Assembly: GCA_944322005.1 (NCBI GenBank)
Contig: CALUNL010000001.1
Coordinates: 310,001-374,000, forward strand
Source: an uncultured Alistipes sp.
GTDB taxonomy: Bacteria > Bacteroidota > Bacteroidia > Bacteroidales > Rikenellaceae
Length of the DNA stretch: 64,000 bases
Direction of reading: 5' to 3'
Notes under the pieces: generated by a model
Databases searched by the model: none
What the model saw: the letters and a program-made list of their open reading frames with translations, nothing else
What the model was told of the DNA's origin: nothing
Part shown: positions 50,722 through 60,014 of the stretch, in pieces
How the letters are laid out: every line of letters starts with the position of its first letter
Position numbering within the stretch: position 1 is the stretch's first letter
Translations under genes and position numbers: made by a program

Positions 50722-52131
50722 CTATCTTCTCACGAGTTTTACGACATTCTCCACATGGTGCGTGTGCGGGAACATGTCGACCGGCTGTACGGCTTCGATG
50801 CGGTATTTCGCGTCGAGCAGTGCGAGGTCGCGCGCCTGCGTGGCCGGGTTGCAGCTCACGTAGACCATACGCTCCGGAGCGGCGTTCAGGATAACGTCTA
50901 TTACGGCCGCATCCACTCCTGCCCGCGGCGGGTCGAGGATTATCACGTCCGGACGTCCGTGACGCGCGATGAAGGCGTCGTCGAGCACGCGTTTCATGTC
51001 GCCGGCAAAGAATTCCGTATTGCCAATTCCGTTGATCTCGGAGTTGGTGCGTGCATCCTCTATCGCCTCCGGCACATACTCTATGCCGATGACCTTGCGG
51101 CATCGGCCGGCGCAGAAGTTGGCGATGGTTCCCGTACCGGTATAGAGGTCGTAGAGCGTGTCGTCGGGTTTCAGCTCGGCGAATTCGCGGGCGACCTTGT
51201 AGAGCTCGTAGGCCTGTTCCGAATTGGTCTGGTAAAACGATTTCGGCCCAACCTTGAACCGCAGGCCCTCCATCTGCTCCATGATATGGTCCTTGCCGGA
51301 GTAGCATATCGGGGTGAGGTCGGTCAGCGAATCGTTCAGCTTGCCGTTTATGAAATAGACGAGCGAGGTGATTTGCGGGAATGTCTCACCCATGTGACGC
51401 ATGAGCGTGTCGATGCGTTCCCTGTCGTCCTCGTTGAAGACCACCGCCAGCATCACTTCGCCCGTGGAGGCGGTGCGGATAATGATGTTGCGCATGAGCC
51501 CCGCATGTTCGCGCGCGTTGTGGAACGAATATCCGTGCTCGATGCAGAACCGCTTTATCTCATCGCGTATGGCATTCGACGGGTCGGGCTGCAGCCAGCA
51601 CTTGCGTATGTCCAGCACCTTGTCGAACATGCTCGGCATGTGGAATCCGAGAGCTGGCTCGGGGGCGAGGTCTTTACCGGAGGCCACCTCGTCGTATGTG
51701 AACCAGCGGCGGTCGGCAAAGGTGTACTCAAGCTTGTTGCGGTAGAATGTCTGCCGGGCGGAACCGAGGCACGGGGCGATCTCCGGCACCTCGATTTTAC
51801 CGATTCTTACAAGCTGTTCGCGCACCTGTTCGCGTTTGTAGCGAAGCTGCTCCCCGTACGGAAGGTTCTGCCACTTGCATCCGCCGCATGTCCCGAAGTG
51901 TTCGCATACGGGCTCCGTGCGCATGGGTGAAAGTTTTACGAATCTTGTTACTGTGCCCTCCATGTAGCGTCGGCGTTTGGAGCGTATGCGTACGTCTACC
52001 ACGTCGCCGGGAACGGTCATCGGTACGAATACCACCACGTCGTTCCAGTGTCCGAGCGATTTGCCCTCTGCGGCGAGTGCCGTTATCTCGAGATTTTCTA
52101 TAACGGGGAGTTCCCCTCGTCTTCTTGACAT
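50722..52131 (-). CDS. rlmD: 23S rRNA (uracil-5-)-methyltransferase RlmD-like
   Basis: SAM-dependent m5U methyltransferase of the RumA/RlmD family. The 469-residue protein starts at 52131 (MSRRRGELPVIEN); an in-frame extension further up lies in the DUF3667 region. A TRAM domain (about 10-65) is followed by [4Fe-4S] Cys (CEHFGTCGGCKW and KCWLQP), the SAM motif LYDLYTGTGTIANF, IILDPPRAGVD, and the nucleophile in VYVSCNPATQARDL. The specific uridine (m5U1939 or another site) is inferred from the family. Confidence 0.92.
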   Translation of the reverse strand: MSRRRGELPVIENLEITALAAEGKSLGHWNDVVVFVPMTVPGDVVDVRIRSKRRRYMEGTVTRFVKLSPMRTEPVCEHFGTCGGCKWQNLPYGEQLRYKREQVREQLVRIGKIEVPEIAPCLGSARQTFYRNKLEYTFADRRWFTYDEVASGKDLAPEPALGFHMPSMFDKVLDIRKCWLQPDPSNAIRDEIKRFCIEHGYSFHNAREHAGLMRNIIIRTASTGEVMLAVVFNEDDRERIDTLMRHMGETFPQITSLVYFINGKLNDSLTDLTPICYSGKDHIMEQMEGLRFKVGPKSFYQTNSEQAYELYKVAREFAELKPDDTLYDLYTGTGTIANFCAGRCRKVIGIEYVPEAIEDARTNSEINGIGNTEFFAGDMKRVLDDAFIARHGRPDVIILDPPRAGVDAAVIDVILNAAPERMVYVSCNPATQARDLALLDAKYRIEAVQPVDMFPHTHHVENVVKLVRR

Positions 52132-52154
52132 TGTTTCTTGCAGATTTATATTTG

Positions 52155-52162
52155 CAAAGGTA
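52155..52162 (-). promoter_or_regulatory. -7 box (TACCTTTG) for rlmD
   Basis: Exact TAnnTTTG on the minus strand, 23 bases before the ATG at 52131. Confidence 0.6.
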
Positions 52163-52245
52163 CAAAAAAGCATGGAGAGCGCGAAACGAACTCCGGGTTT
52201 CGGATAAAAATATTCACACCTCTTCCGTTTTACCGAAATAAGGCG

Positions 52246-52253
52246 TACTTTTG
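52246..52253 (+). promoter_or_regulatory. -7 box (TACTTTTG) for the DUF3667 gene
   Basis: Exact TAnnTTTG match 28 bases before the ATG at 52282, divergent from the rlmD promoter. Confidence 0.6.
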
Positions 52254-52281
52254 GCGCGTCTAATCGTAGCGGATCAGGAGA

Positions 52282-53196
52282 ATGAAGAAGATATGCCTTA
52301 ACTGCGGACACCACGTGGATGGAAACTATTGCAGCAACTGCGGACAGCGCACCAATGTCGAGCGTCTGAGTTGGAAGTCGGTCGCCGACGGCTTTGCTTC
52401 GACCTTTATCGGAGACGAGGCATTCGGTCTTCGCGGAAACAACATGCGCAAGAGCATATTCGGAACATGGGCCGATATCATCCTCTTTCCTGCACGCTCC
52501 GTCTCGGAGTATATCGACGGCTGCCGCCGCAAGTACTTCAATCCGGTGGCCATACTGATCCTGCTCGCTTCGGCGTATGCATTTTTGGAATACTATCTCG
52601 AGATGGCCCCGCCCTCTCCGGAGTTGCCTGATGGGCTGTCGGCCCTTCGGAATTTCAATTTCCTGCAGTATTTCGAAGACTACATGAAATCGAACAGTAC
52701 GGCATATTCGCTTCTGACTACCCTGTTCATCATGTTTGCCCTGCACCGCACCTTCCGCAGGATACACAGCCTGAATCTTGTCGAGTGCTTCTATTTCAGC
52801 GTATTCATGATGATATTTTCGCTGTCTCTGACAACGGTGCTGCTGCCCTTCGAAAAATATGCCCTGGTTGATACCGACAACATATTCTATCCGGTCTATT
52901 TCATCTACTGCATACTCTTTCTGAGAGAGTTCTTCGCGCTGGACAACCGGGAGACGATATTATACTCGTTGAAATTCGGATTGCGTACCATGGCCTACAT
53001 AACACTGTTCACGGGCATTGTCTTTCTGGTCGGACTGGGCATCAATTCGGGAGTGACGCTTTACGAAAATGAACATAAAACGGATTCGGCACACATAGGT
53101 GCCGAATCCGAACAGATTGTCGATGCGGACTCGCTCTGCCGCCATCTTATAGGCGTTCCGGTCTCCGTTGGCGATTCGCCGGCCGGGGAGAAGTAA
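52282..53196 (+). CDS. DUF3667-type membrane protein with N-terminal zinc ribbon
   Basis: A 304-residue protein starting with a four-Cys zinc ribbon (CLNCGHHVDGNYCSNCGQ, residues 5-22), an amphipathic segment and then five or so membrane helices (about 88-105, 140-160, 168-190, 198-218, 235-260). This layout matches the DUF3667 family of Bacteroidota. The final 45 residues are soluble and their coding sequence contains a 12-bp palindrome that probably terminates the convergent tpx transcript. Function unknown. Confidence 0.8.
   Translation: MKKICLNCGHHVDGNYCSNCGQRTNVERLSWKSVADGFASTFIGDEAFGLRGNNMRKSIFGTWADIILFPARSVSEYIDGCRRKYFNPVAILILLASAYAFLEYYLEMAPPSPELPDGLSALRNFNFLQYFEDYMKSNSTAYSLLTTLFIMFALHRTFRRIHSLNLVECFYFSVFMMIFSLSLTTVLLPFEKYALVDTDNIFYPVYFIYCILFLREFFALDNRETILYSLKFGLRTMAYITLFTGIVFLVGLGINSGVTLYENEHKTDSAHIGAESEQIVDADSLCRHLIGVPVSVGDSPAGEK
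53077..53110 (-). terminator. Probable tpx terminator inside the convergent DUF3667 gene
   Basis: Perfect 12-bp stem (53081-53092 with 53099-53110), 6-base loop; read on the minus strand it is followed by TTTT (53077-53080). It lies about 100 bases past the tpx stop codon, within the DUF3667 coding sequence. Confidence 0.6.
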
Positions 53197-53208
53197 GATT
53201 CCGGATCG

Positions 53209-53715
53209 TCAGATTTTTTTCAATGCCTCAACGGCCTTCTCGTAGTCCGGTTCCTGCGTTATCTCCGGAACGAGTTCCGTATATGCCACCTTTCCGTTGC
53301 GGTCGATGACAACCACAGCCCTTGCGAGCAGGCCTGCGAGCGGGCCGTCACACATGAGTACGCCGTAATCGGCGTTGAAACCGGATTTGCGGAAATCCGA
53401 GGCCGGAATGACGTTTGCTATGCCCTCGACCGTGCAGAAGCGCTGGTGCGCGAAAGGCAGGTCCTTCGATACGGCAATTACGACTGTGTCGGGCATCTCT
53501 GCCGCGATCTTGTTGAACTTGCGTACCGATGCGGCGCATACGCCCGTGTCAAGGCTCGGAAATATGTTGAGTACGATGCGTTTGCCTGTGTGACTTTTCA
53601 GCGTGACATCCGAGAGGTCGCTTCCAGTGAGTGTGAAGTCGGGAGCGGCGGCTCCTACTTTTATGAACTCTCCGCACAAGTTTACGGGAGTGCCTTTGAA
53701 TTTTATACTGTTCAT
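53209..53715 (-). CDS. tpx: Thiol peroxidase
   Basis: Atypical 2-Cys peroxiredoxin that reduces H2O2 and organic peroxides with thioredoxin. The 168-residue protein has the peroxidatic C60 in PSLDTGVCAASVRKF and the resolving C94 in QRFCTVEG, the spacing typical of Tpx. Cytoplasmic or periplasmic location is not decided by a signal peptide, since none is present. Convergent with the DUF3667 gene, 12 bases apart. Confidence 0.96.
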   Translation of the reverse strand: MNSIKFKGTPVNLCGEFIKVGAAAPDFTLTGSDLSDVTLKSHTGKRIVLNIFPSLDTGVCAASVRKFNKIAAEMPDTVVIAVSKDLPFAHQRFCTVEGIANVIPASDFRKSGFNADYGVLMCDGPLAGLLARAVVVIDRNGKVAYTELVPEITQEPDYEKAVEALKKI

Positions 53716-53787
53716 GTTTTTCGGTTTTATTATGTTTTGTCTTCTATATAACGTGATGACGGCAACAATGTTGCCAAACGTATTATG

Positions 53788-54999
53788 TTATCTTAAACGA
53801 TGCACGCGGAAATGCGGTGTGACCTTCTGTATGAAATAAGTGAGCGATACGATTATGAGCACGGCGCCGACGATGTAGCAGTATGCATAGTCATATTCGG
53901 AAAGAAAACCGCCCAGGAGCATTCCGCAGCCGATACCGACGTCCCATCCGGTAAGGTATGTGGCATTTGCCGTCGCGCGGCGGGAATTGGGCGCGAGGTT
54001 GATGAAGAGCGTGTTGAAGGCCGGGAACATCGTTCCGAAGCCGTAGCCGAACAACAGGGCCGAGAGGAAATATACGGCATATCCTGCAGTAAGGTTCCAC
54101 GCTGCGACCGTCGAGAGCGACGCCTCTCCTATTGCCCCGACGAGCGCTATTGCGATTCCGCGTCTTATGGTCTCCGTTACGAAGCCGCGGTCAACCTGTT
54201 TGCCAGAATTGAGGCGGGATATTATGAGACCGGCCGCCATGACGGTGAAGAAGAGTCCGGAGTTGGCCGTGATGCCCGACTCTACGGCATACATGGCCAT
54301 GTAGCTCGTGGTCATGCCGTAAGGTATGGAGAGCATGAAGAGGGATATGCAGGCTGGAATGCCCTCGATGAGGAAAAATCTGTCGAGAGACAGCCCCTTT
54401 ACCGGATGCTCGGCCGGCGCCTTGCGCTGGACCTTCACCAGCGAGGCGAATATGAATCCTGCCGTTCCCGTTGCAAGCGATGTGGTGAACAGTACAGTAT
54501 AGTCGCAATGTTCGATAATGAACAGGCCTGTCATCGGGCCGAACGCCATTGCGAGGTTGTTCATCACCCCGAAGTAGCCGAGTCCCTCCCCGCGACGCGA
54601 TGACGGCATGACGTCTATGACGAGCGTATTGCCTGTGGTAGACAGCGTTCCGAAGGTGAATCCGTGGAATATTCGCAGCAGGATGAACATCGCTATGGTC
54701 GATGTGATGGTGAAGTATCCGAGGAACGACAGCACAAAAAGTGCGTATGCGATTATGTATACGCGTTTGCGCGGGAACATGTCGGCGATGAATCCGGCCA
54801 GCGGTCTTACGCTCAGCACCGCTATGACATAGCACGACAGCACGAATCCTATCATTGTGTGGCCTATGCCGAATGTTGACTGCAGGTAGAAAGGCAGCGT
54901 CGGAACCAGAATGAAGAATGAGAACGACATGGCAAAGCCGGCGATGCATACGAGTATGTAGCTGGCGGTCCACAGTCTCTCTTTCGGTGTGTTTTCCAT
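53788..54999 (-). CDS. Major facilitator superfamily transporter
   Basis: A 403-residue inner-membrane protein with twelve predicted helices. The TM2-TM3 loop ...LAGFIADMFPRKRVYI is a recognisable form of the MFS GxxxDRxxRR motif, and VMPSSRRGEGLGYFG is the mirror motif after TM4. It belongs to the drug/H+ antiporter-like group (12 TM). The ATG at 54999 (MENTPKER) follows a promoter box. Substrate unknown. Confidence 0.87.
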   Translation of the reverse strand: MENTPKERLWTASYILVCIAGFAMSFSFFILVPTLPFYLQSTFGIGHTMIGFVLSCYVIAVLSVRPLAGFIADMFPRKRVYIIAYALFVLSFLGYFTITSTIAMFILLRIFHGFTFGTLSTTGNTLVIDVMPSSRRGEGLGYFGVMNNLAMAFGPMTGLFIIEHCDYTVLFTTSLATGTAGFIFASLVKVQRKAPAEHPVKGLSLDRFFLIEGIPACISLFMLSIPYGMTTSYMAMYAVESGITANSGLFFTVMAAGLIISRLNSGKQVDRGFVTETIRRGIAIALVGAIGEASLSTVAAWNLTAGYAVYFLSALLFGYGFGTMFPAFNTLFINLAPNSRRATANATYLTGWDVGIGCGMLLGGFLSEYDYAYCYIVGAVLIIVSLTYFIQKVTPHFRVHRLR

Positions 55000-55020
55000 A
55001 TAGGGATAGATTTGATGCGG

Positions 55021-55028
55021 CAAAATTA
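55021..55028 (-). promoter_or_regulatory. -7 box (TAATTTTG) for the MFS transporter gene
   Basis: Exact TAnnTTTG on the minus strand, 21 bases before the ATG at 54999. Confidence 0.55.
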
Positions 55029-55136
55029 CGAAAAATAGCTGTCCGTGTTATCTCCGGGATGGGATAAATTGTATCCGCAAGGCGCTGCTGAAAAACAATT
55101 CATGTCTCTTATTGCCTGCACGCATCATTACGAAAT

Positions 55137-55166
55137 AAAAACGCCACCCGGATATCCGGGTGGCGT
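55137..55166 (-). terminator. Terminator after tRNA-Gly
   Basis: Perfect 11-bp stem (55141-55151 with 55156-55166) within a 26-base palindrome, followed on the minus strand by TTTT. Confidence 0.9.
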
Positions 55167-55168
55167 CG

Positions 55169-55240
55169 AGCGGGAAACGGGGTTCGAACCCGCGACCCTC
55201 GGCTTGGGAAGCCGATGCTCTGCCACTGAGCTACTCCCGC
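55169..55240 (-). tRNA. tRNA-Gly (CCC)
   Basis: 72-base cloverleaf on the minus strand. Acceptor GCGGGAG pairs with TTCCCGC (one G-T), the anticodon stem TCGGC/GCCGA closes the loop TTCCCAA with anticodon CCC, and the T-arm GCGGG TTCGAAC CCCGT is regular. It starts 13 bases after the stop of the acyl synthetase gene, with no promoter box between, so it is probably cotranscribed with lepA and that gene. Confidence 0.93.
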
Positions 55241-55253
55241 AGATCGCGTGATG

Positions 55254-57152
55254 TCACGCAATTAGTCTCTTCAGCGAAGCGAGATTCCTGTCGTTGAGAA
55301 GTTTTTTGCCTTCCGGTTCGAAACAGTAGTCGATTCTCTCCCTGAAGTGCTTCTCAACCTTGCTGCGCACAACCTTCATTGTGCTGTTTACAAGGCCGTT
55401 CTGCTCTGTGAATGCTTCGTCCACTATTGCAAGTGCCGTCGGAAGCCACCTTTCAGGGAACTCCCCTGCAAATTCGCCGCCGGAACGGTACTTGTCTATC
55501 TCTGCTCCGATGATCTTCGCCGCCTCAACCGCCTTGTCGCCGTCGGTGCCGGCGAGTCTGTTCCGCAGCGCATCAACGTTCGGTACGACTATAGCAACGG
55601 TATAAGGGTTCTGATTATTGTGTATGATAATCTGATCTATGTATGGAGATTTGTCGACAATCGCCTCTTCCATGCCTTCGGGGCTGTATTTTTCACCGTC
55701 GCTGGCGATAAGAAGGCTCTTGAATCGTCCCAATACATAGAGGAATCCGTCATCTGCCATGTAACCCATGTCTCCCGTGTAGAGCCATCCGTACTTTACG
55801 GTTTCGGCCGTTGCGACAGGATTTTTCCAGTATCCGGCCATCACGTTCTCGCCCTTTATGACGATCTCGCCGCTCTCTCCGTTCGGAAGTTCGTTCCCGT
55901 CGGCATCGAGGATGCGTATCTCGAGAGGCTGTACGAGTTTGCCCGATGAGCCGAAGCGGTGCTCTTTCGGTCGGTCGGCGTTGGTCGATATAACCGGCGT
56001 TGCCTCCGACAGTCCGTATCCCTGGTACATCGGTATGCCTATGGCGTAGAAGAATCTCTGTAGCTCGGAGTCGAGCAGTGCGCCTCCGCCGACGAAGAAC
56101 TTCAATTCGCCTCCGAATGCCTCGCGCACCTTCGAGAAGAGGATGCGGTCGAACAGCGCGACGGCCGGCTTGAGAATGAATCTCCATCCGCAGCCCTTGT
56201 GATAGCCGTCCTGGTTGTACTCGTATGCCGTCTTGAGCGCCAGCCGGAACAACTTCTCGGTTGCCGGCCCCTTGGCGTGAATCGACGATTCGATATTCTT
56301 GCGGAAATTCTTCGCAAGTGCAGGTACGGAGAGCAGGAAGTGCGGCTTCACCTCGCGTATGTTCGACGGTATGTTGCGCAGCGTGTCCATCGGGGTCTTG
56401 CCGACCTGTACGGTGGCCACCGACGCGCCGCAGGCGATCATTATGTAGAATCCGACTACGTGAGCAAAGCAGTGGTCCAAAGGCAATATTATCAGCGTGC
56501 GGTAATACGACGGGATGGACATGCGCGTGAGCGACTGCTCCACGTTGGCCGTATAGTTGCGGTGCGTGAGTATGACGCCCTTCGGGTCGGCAGTCGTGCC
56601 TGACGTATACGTTATGGTGGCGTAGTCGTCGTTCTGTATGTTGCAGCCGATCTCGAGGAATTCGGAACGGTTTTTTTCAAGGTATTCGTCGCCACTCTTC
56701 TTGAGCTCGTCAAGCGATATCTCTCCATTTTCGAGTTCGGCGTCGCCGAATACTATCACGTGCTTCAGGAGAGGAAGAGACTCCTTTATGCGGCGTATTT
56801 TAGGCAACTGGTATTTCGAAACGAATATCGCGCACACCTCGGCGTGCGACAGACGGAACAGAAGGTCGTTCGACTCCTCCAGCTTTATCGACAACGGAAC
56901 GCTGATGGCTCCTGCATAAAGCAGGCCGAGTTCCGATATTATCCAGTTGTTGCAACCCTCGGAAAGGATCGACACCGTCTGCTTCGGCTTTATGCCGAGC
57001 GATGCCAGGCCGGCACCGACCCGCAGGGCCTCGCGTTTGGTTTCGGCGTATGTAGTCGGCTCGAAGGCCGCTCCGCTCTTCTCAAGAAGAAAGGTCTTGC
57101 TACCGTACTTCGATACGGATGACTCGAACAGGTCTATTATCGTCTTTTTCAT
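55254..57152 (-). CDS. AMP-forming acyl-CoA/acyl-ACP synthetase
   Basis: A 632-residue adenylating enzyme that activates fatty acids. Motifs: A3 ITYTSGTTADPKGVILTHRN, A5 YQGYGLSEATPVIS, A7 YTGDMGYMADDGFLYVLGR and a late LVNSTMKVVRSK region in the mobile C-terminal domain. It is of the long-chain type. Whether CoA or ACP is the acceptor cannot be told; acyl-ACP synthetases of this type occur in gut Bacteroidota. The ATG at 57152 is 5 bases after the lepA stop; the upstream in-frame extension lies inside lepA. It is followed by tRNA-Gly. Confidence 0.9.
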   Translation of the reverse strand: MKKTIIDLFESSVSKYGSKTFLLEKSGAAFEPTTYAETKREALRVGAGLASLGIKPKQTVSILSEGCNNWIISELGLLYAGAISVPLSIKLEESNDLLFRLSHAEVCAIFVSKYQLPKIRRIKESLPLLKHVIVFGDAELENGEISLDELKKSGDEYLEKNRSEFLEIGCNIQNDDYATITYTSGTTADPKGVILTHRNYTANVEQSLTRMSIPSYYRTLIILPLDHCFAHVVGFYIMIACGASVATVQVGKTPMDTLRNIPSNIREVKPHFLLSVPALAKNFRKNIESSIHAKGPATEKLFRLALKTAYEYNQDGYHKGCGWRFILKPAVALFDRILFSKVREAFGGELKFFVGGGALLDSELQRFFYAIGIPMYQGYGLSEATPVISTNADRPKEHRFGSSGKLVQPLEIRILDADGNELPNGESGEIVIKGENVMAGYWKNPVATAETVKYGWLYTGDMGYMADDGFLYVLGRFKSLLIASDGEKYSPEGMEEAIVDKSPYIDQIIIHNNQNPYTVAIVVPNVDALRNRLAGTDGDKAVEAAKIIGAEIDKYRSGGEFAGEFPERWLPTALAIVDEAFTEQNGLVNSTMKVVRSKVEKHFRERIDYCFEPEGKKLLNDRNLASLKRLIA

Positions 57153-57157
57153 AGTTG

Positions 57158-58948
57158 TCAATCCATCTTTAATACCGCAAGGAATGCCGATTGCGGCACC
57201 TGCACCTGCCCTATCTGGCGCATACGCTTCTTTCCGGCCTTCTGCTTCTCGAGCAGTTTGCGCTTTCGCGTGATGTCGCCGCCGTAGCACTTCGCCGTAA
57301 CGTCCTTTCTCACTGCCTTCACCGTCTCGCGGGCGATGATTTTGGAACCTATGGCTGCCTGTATGGCTATGTCGAACTGCTGTCGCGGGATGAGCTCCTT
57401 GAGCTTTTCGCACATCTTACGTCCGAAGTCGTAGGCATGGTCGGCATATGTGAGCGACGAGAGCGCGTCGACCGGTTCGCCGTTGAGCAGTATGTCGAGT
57501 TTCGCCAACCGGCTCAACTGGTATCCCGTACGGTGGTAGTCGAACGATGCGTATCCTTTCGATATGCTCTTGAGCTTGTCGTAGAAGTCGAATACTATCT
57601 CCGACAGCGGCATCTCGAAGTTGACCTCCACGCGGTCCTGCGTAATGTAGGTCTGGTTCTTCATTACGCCGCGCTTGTCTATGCAGAGCTTCAGTACGTT
57701 GCCGAGGAATTCGGCCTTCGTTATTACCTGTGCGAGTATGTAAGGCTCCTCGATCTTGGCGATCTTCGTCACCTCCGGAAGTCCGGAAGGATTGTGCACC
57801 TCGAGTTCGTCTCCGGATGTGGTCGTCACCTTGTACGACACGTTCGGCACGGTTGTAATCACATCCATGTCGAACTCCCTGTAAAGGCGCTCCTGTATTA
57901 TCTCCATGTGCAGCAGGCCGAGGAATCCGCAGCGGAACCCGAATCCGAGTGCGAGCGAACTCTCCGGCTCGAACGACAGTGAGGCGTCGTTGAGCTGCAG
58001 CTTCTCGAGCGATGCACGAAGGTCCTCGTAGCGGTCCGCTTCGACCGGATAGACTCCGGCGAAGACCATCGGCTTGACATCCTCGAATCCGGCTATCGCC
58101 TCCGTACACGGACGAGCCACCGAGGTTATGGTGTCTCCCACCTTCACGTCGCGGGAGGTCTTGATGCCCGAACAGATGTAACCCACATCGCCTGCGCATA
58201 TCTCGTCACGCGGCGAGAGCTTGAGTTTCAACACGCCCACTTCATCGGCATCGTATTCGTTGCCTGTATTGAAGAACTTTACGTGCTCGCCGGTGCGTAT
58301 CTTGCCGTTGAATACGCGGAAGTATGCTATTACGCCGCGGAACGGGTTGAATACCGAGTCGAATATGAGCGCCTGCAGCGGTGCGTCGTCTTCGCCCTTC
58401 GGGGCCGGGATGCGGCTTACTATCGCCTCGAGAATCGAGTCGACGCCCTCTCCGGTCTTGCCCGATGCGCACAGGATGTCGTCGTGGGAGCAGCCGATAA
58501 GGTCCACAATCTGGTCCTTGACCTCGTCTATCATCGCCGACTCCATGTCTATCTTGTTCAGGACGGGTATTATCTCGAGGTCGTTGCCAAGAGCGAGGTA
58601 GAGGTTCGATATGGTCTGTGCCTGTATTCCCTGCGTGGCGTCCACAACCAGAAGCGCACCCTCGCACGACGCTATGGCGCGCGACACCTCATAGGAGAAG
58701 TCGACGTGTCCCGGAGTGTCGATAAGGTTGAGTATGTATTTTTCACCGTCGGAGGCCGTGTACTCCATCTGTATGGCGTGGCTCTTGATGGTGATGCCCT
58801 TCTCGCGTTCGAGGTCCATGTCGTCCAGCACCTGTGCCTGCATTTCGCGCTGGTTGAGCGTATGCGTCTTCTCCAGCAACCTGTCGGCAAGCGTGGACTT
58901 GCCGTGGTCGATATGTGCGATTATGCAAAAGTTGCGGATTCTTTTCAT
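57158..58948 (-). CDS. lepA: Elongation factor 4 (LepA)
   Basis: Ribosome-associated GTPase. A 596-residue protein starting at 58948 ([20 protein letters not shown]) with G1 [10 protein letters not shown]3 DTPGHVDF, G4 NKID, EF-G-like domains II, III and V, and the LepA-specific C-terminal domain (from about 490), ending [17 protein letters not shown]. Full length. Head of the lepA-acyl synthetase-tRNA-Gly unit, with a near-consensus -7 box. Confidence 0.97.
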   Translation of the reverse strand: MKRIRNFCIIAHIDHGKSTLADRLLEKTHTLNQREMQAQVLDDMDLEREKGITIKSHAIQMEYTASDGEKYILNLIDTPGHVDFSYEVSRAIASCEGALLVVDATQGIQAQTISNLYLALGNDLEIIPVLNKIDMESAMIDEVKDQIVDLIGCSHDDILCASGKTGEGVDSILEAIVSRIPAPKGEDDAPLQALIFDSVFNPFRGVIAYFRVFNGKIRTGEHVKFFNTGNEYDADEVGVLKLKLSPRDEICAGDVGYICSGIKTSRDVKVGDTITSVARPCTEAIAGFEDVKPMVFAGVYPVEADRYEDLRASLEKLQLNDASLSFEPESSLALGFGFRCGFLGLLHMEIIQERLYREFDMDVITTVPNVSYKVTTTSGDELEVHNPSGLPEVTKIAKIEEPYILAQVITKAEFLGNVLKLCIDKRGVMKNQTYITQDRVEVNFEMPLSEIVFDFYDKLKSISKGYASFDYHRTGYQLSRLAKLDILLNGEPVDALSSLTYADHAYDFGRKMCEKLKELIPRQQFDIAIQAAIGSKIIARETVKAVRKDVTAKCYGGDITRKRKLLEKQKAGKKRMRQIGQVQVPQSAFLAVLKMD

Positions 58949-58955
58949 GACGCTG

Positions 58956-58963
58956 CGAAGATA
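58956..58963 (-). promoter_or_regulatory. Near-consensus -7 box (TATCTTCG) for lepA
   Basis: One mismatch to TAnnTTTG on the minus strand, 7 bases before the ATG at 58948, with a TTG at 58982-58984 (18-base spacing). The same variant precedes mtaB. Confidence 0.45.
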
Positions 58964-59018
58964 ATAAAAATTTCGATAACGCAACAATGCGTGCGCCCAT
59001 GTTTTTCAAACTGCCGAA

Positions 59019-59921
59019 CTATCTGGAGCCTATGTACAGGAAAACCATGCCGATAAGTACAAGCAGCAGGTCTATGGCCTTCCCGCGCAGGTTCTTCTCT
59101 CTGAACAGCACTGCTCCGCAGGTGAACGAGACGATGACCGACGAGCGGCGGATCATCGACACTACCGAGATCATCGAATCCTCCCGGCTCAATGCGAAAA
59201 GGTATGCGACATCGGCGCACGACAGAAAAATCGAAATCAGCGGAATGGCCCATGACCAGTGGAAGCCGCGGAATCCGTTGCCGCCTTCGGCGATACCGAC
59301 CGCCGTTATTGCCAGCCCCATGAACAGCAGCTGGTAGAGCGTGTACCAGCTCTGGACGAACATCGGTGCGAGCTCGCGGGTCAGATAGCGGTCGTAGAGT
59401 CCGCATCCGGCGCCGGTTATTGCCGCAAGGGCAATGCACAGTATCCATATGTTGTGGGTGAAGTATACGCCCTCCTTTCTCGACGAGCGCCCGAGCAGGA
59501 ACAGCGAGAATATGGCGAGCAGCACTCCGACCCATTGGTATGCGTTCAGCCTTTCGCCGAATATGAGCATCGCGCCGACAAGAACCATTACCGGCCGCGT
59601 GGCGTTTATCGGCCCTACGATGGTAATCGGCAGGTGTTTAATGCCGATGTAGCCGAATATCCATGAAGTGAGGACCATTGCGGCCTTGCCCATGACGAGC
59701 AGATGCTCCCTTGCCGTACCCTGGGGCGTTTCGAACGGAGTTCCGTCGAACCACTCCGCACCCGTCAGCGACGAGATTACGAACGGAAGAAATATGATAC
59801 TGGAAAACAATGTGTTGAGCAGTAGCACCGGAAGTACAGCATTATCTGAAAGCGCCTTTTTCTTTGCGACATCGTAAAGGCCCAGCAGAGCGGCTGAAAC
59901 GAACGAAAGCAGTAACCACAT
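59019..59921 (-). CDS. DMT superfamily (EamA-like) transporter
   Basis: A 300-residue inner-membrane protein with ten hydrophobic segments in two EamA halves (WIFGYIGIKHLPITIVGPIN in the first, and VAYLFALSREDSMISVVSMI in the second). Drug/metabolite transporters of this type export amino acids or nucleotide sugars, but the substrate here is unknown. Own promoter; 70 bases separate it from lepA downstream. Confidence 0.85.
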   Translation of the reverse strand: MWLLLSFVSAALLGLYDVAKKKALSDNAVLPVLLLNTLFSSIIFLPFVISSLTGAEWFDGTPFETPQGTAREHLLVMGKAAMVLTSWIFGYIGIKHLPITIVGPINATRPVMVLVGAMLIFGERLNAYQWVGVLLAIFSLFLLGRSSRKEGVYFTHNIWILCIALAAITGAGCGLYDRYLTRELAPMFVQSWYTLYQLLFMGLAITAVGIAEGGNGFRGFHWSWAIPLISIFLSCADVAYLFALSREDSMISVVSMIRRSSVIVSFTCGAVLFREKNLRGKAIDLLLVLIGMVFLYIGSR

Positions 59922-59947
59922 ATGTGTATATTCTTCTGAAAACGCGG

Positions 59948-59955
59948 CAAAGATA
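59948..59955 (-). promoter_or_regulatory. -7 box (TATCTTTG) for the DMT transporter gene
   Basis: Exact TAnnTTTG on the minus strand, 26 bases before the ATG at 59921. Confidence 0.6.
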
Positions 59956-60014
59956 GCACCAATCGAAAAAAAACAGTATCTTTATGGGTGAAACAGCAAA
60001 TATTTTCCTGCTTT

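Noticed and set aside
55030-55136. Small RNA between the MFS gene and the tRNA-Gly terminator
   Set aside because: No promoter, terminator or clear fold beyond the tRNA terminator itself.
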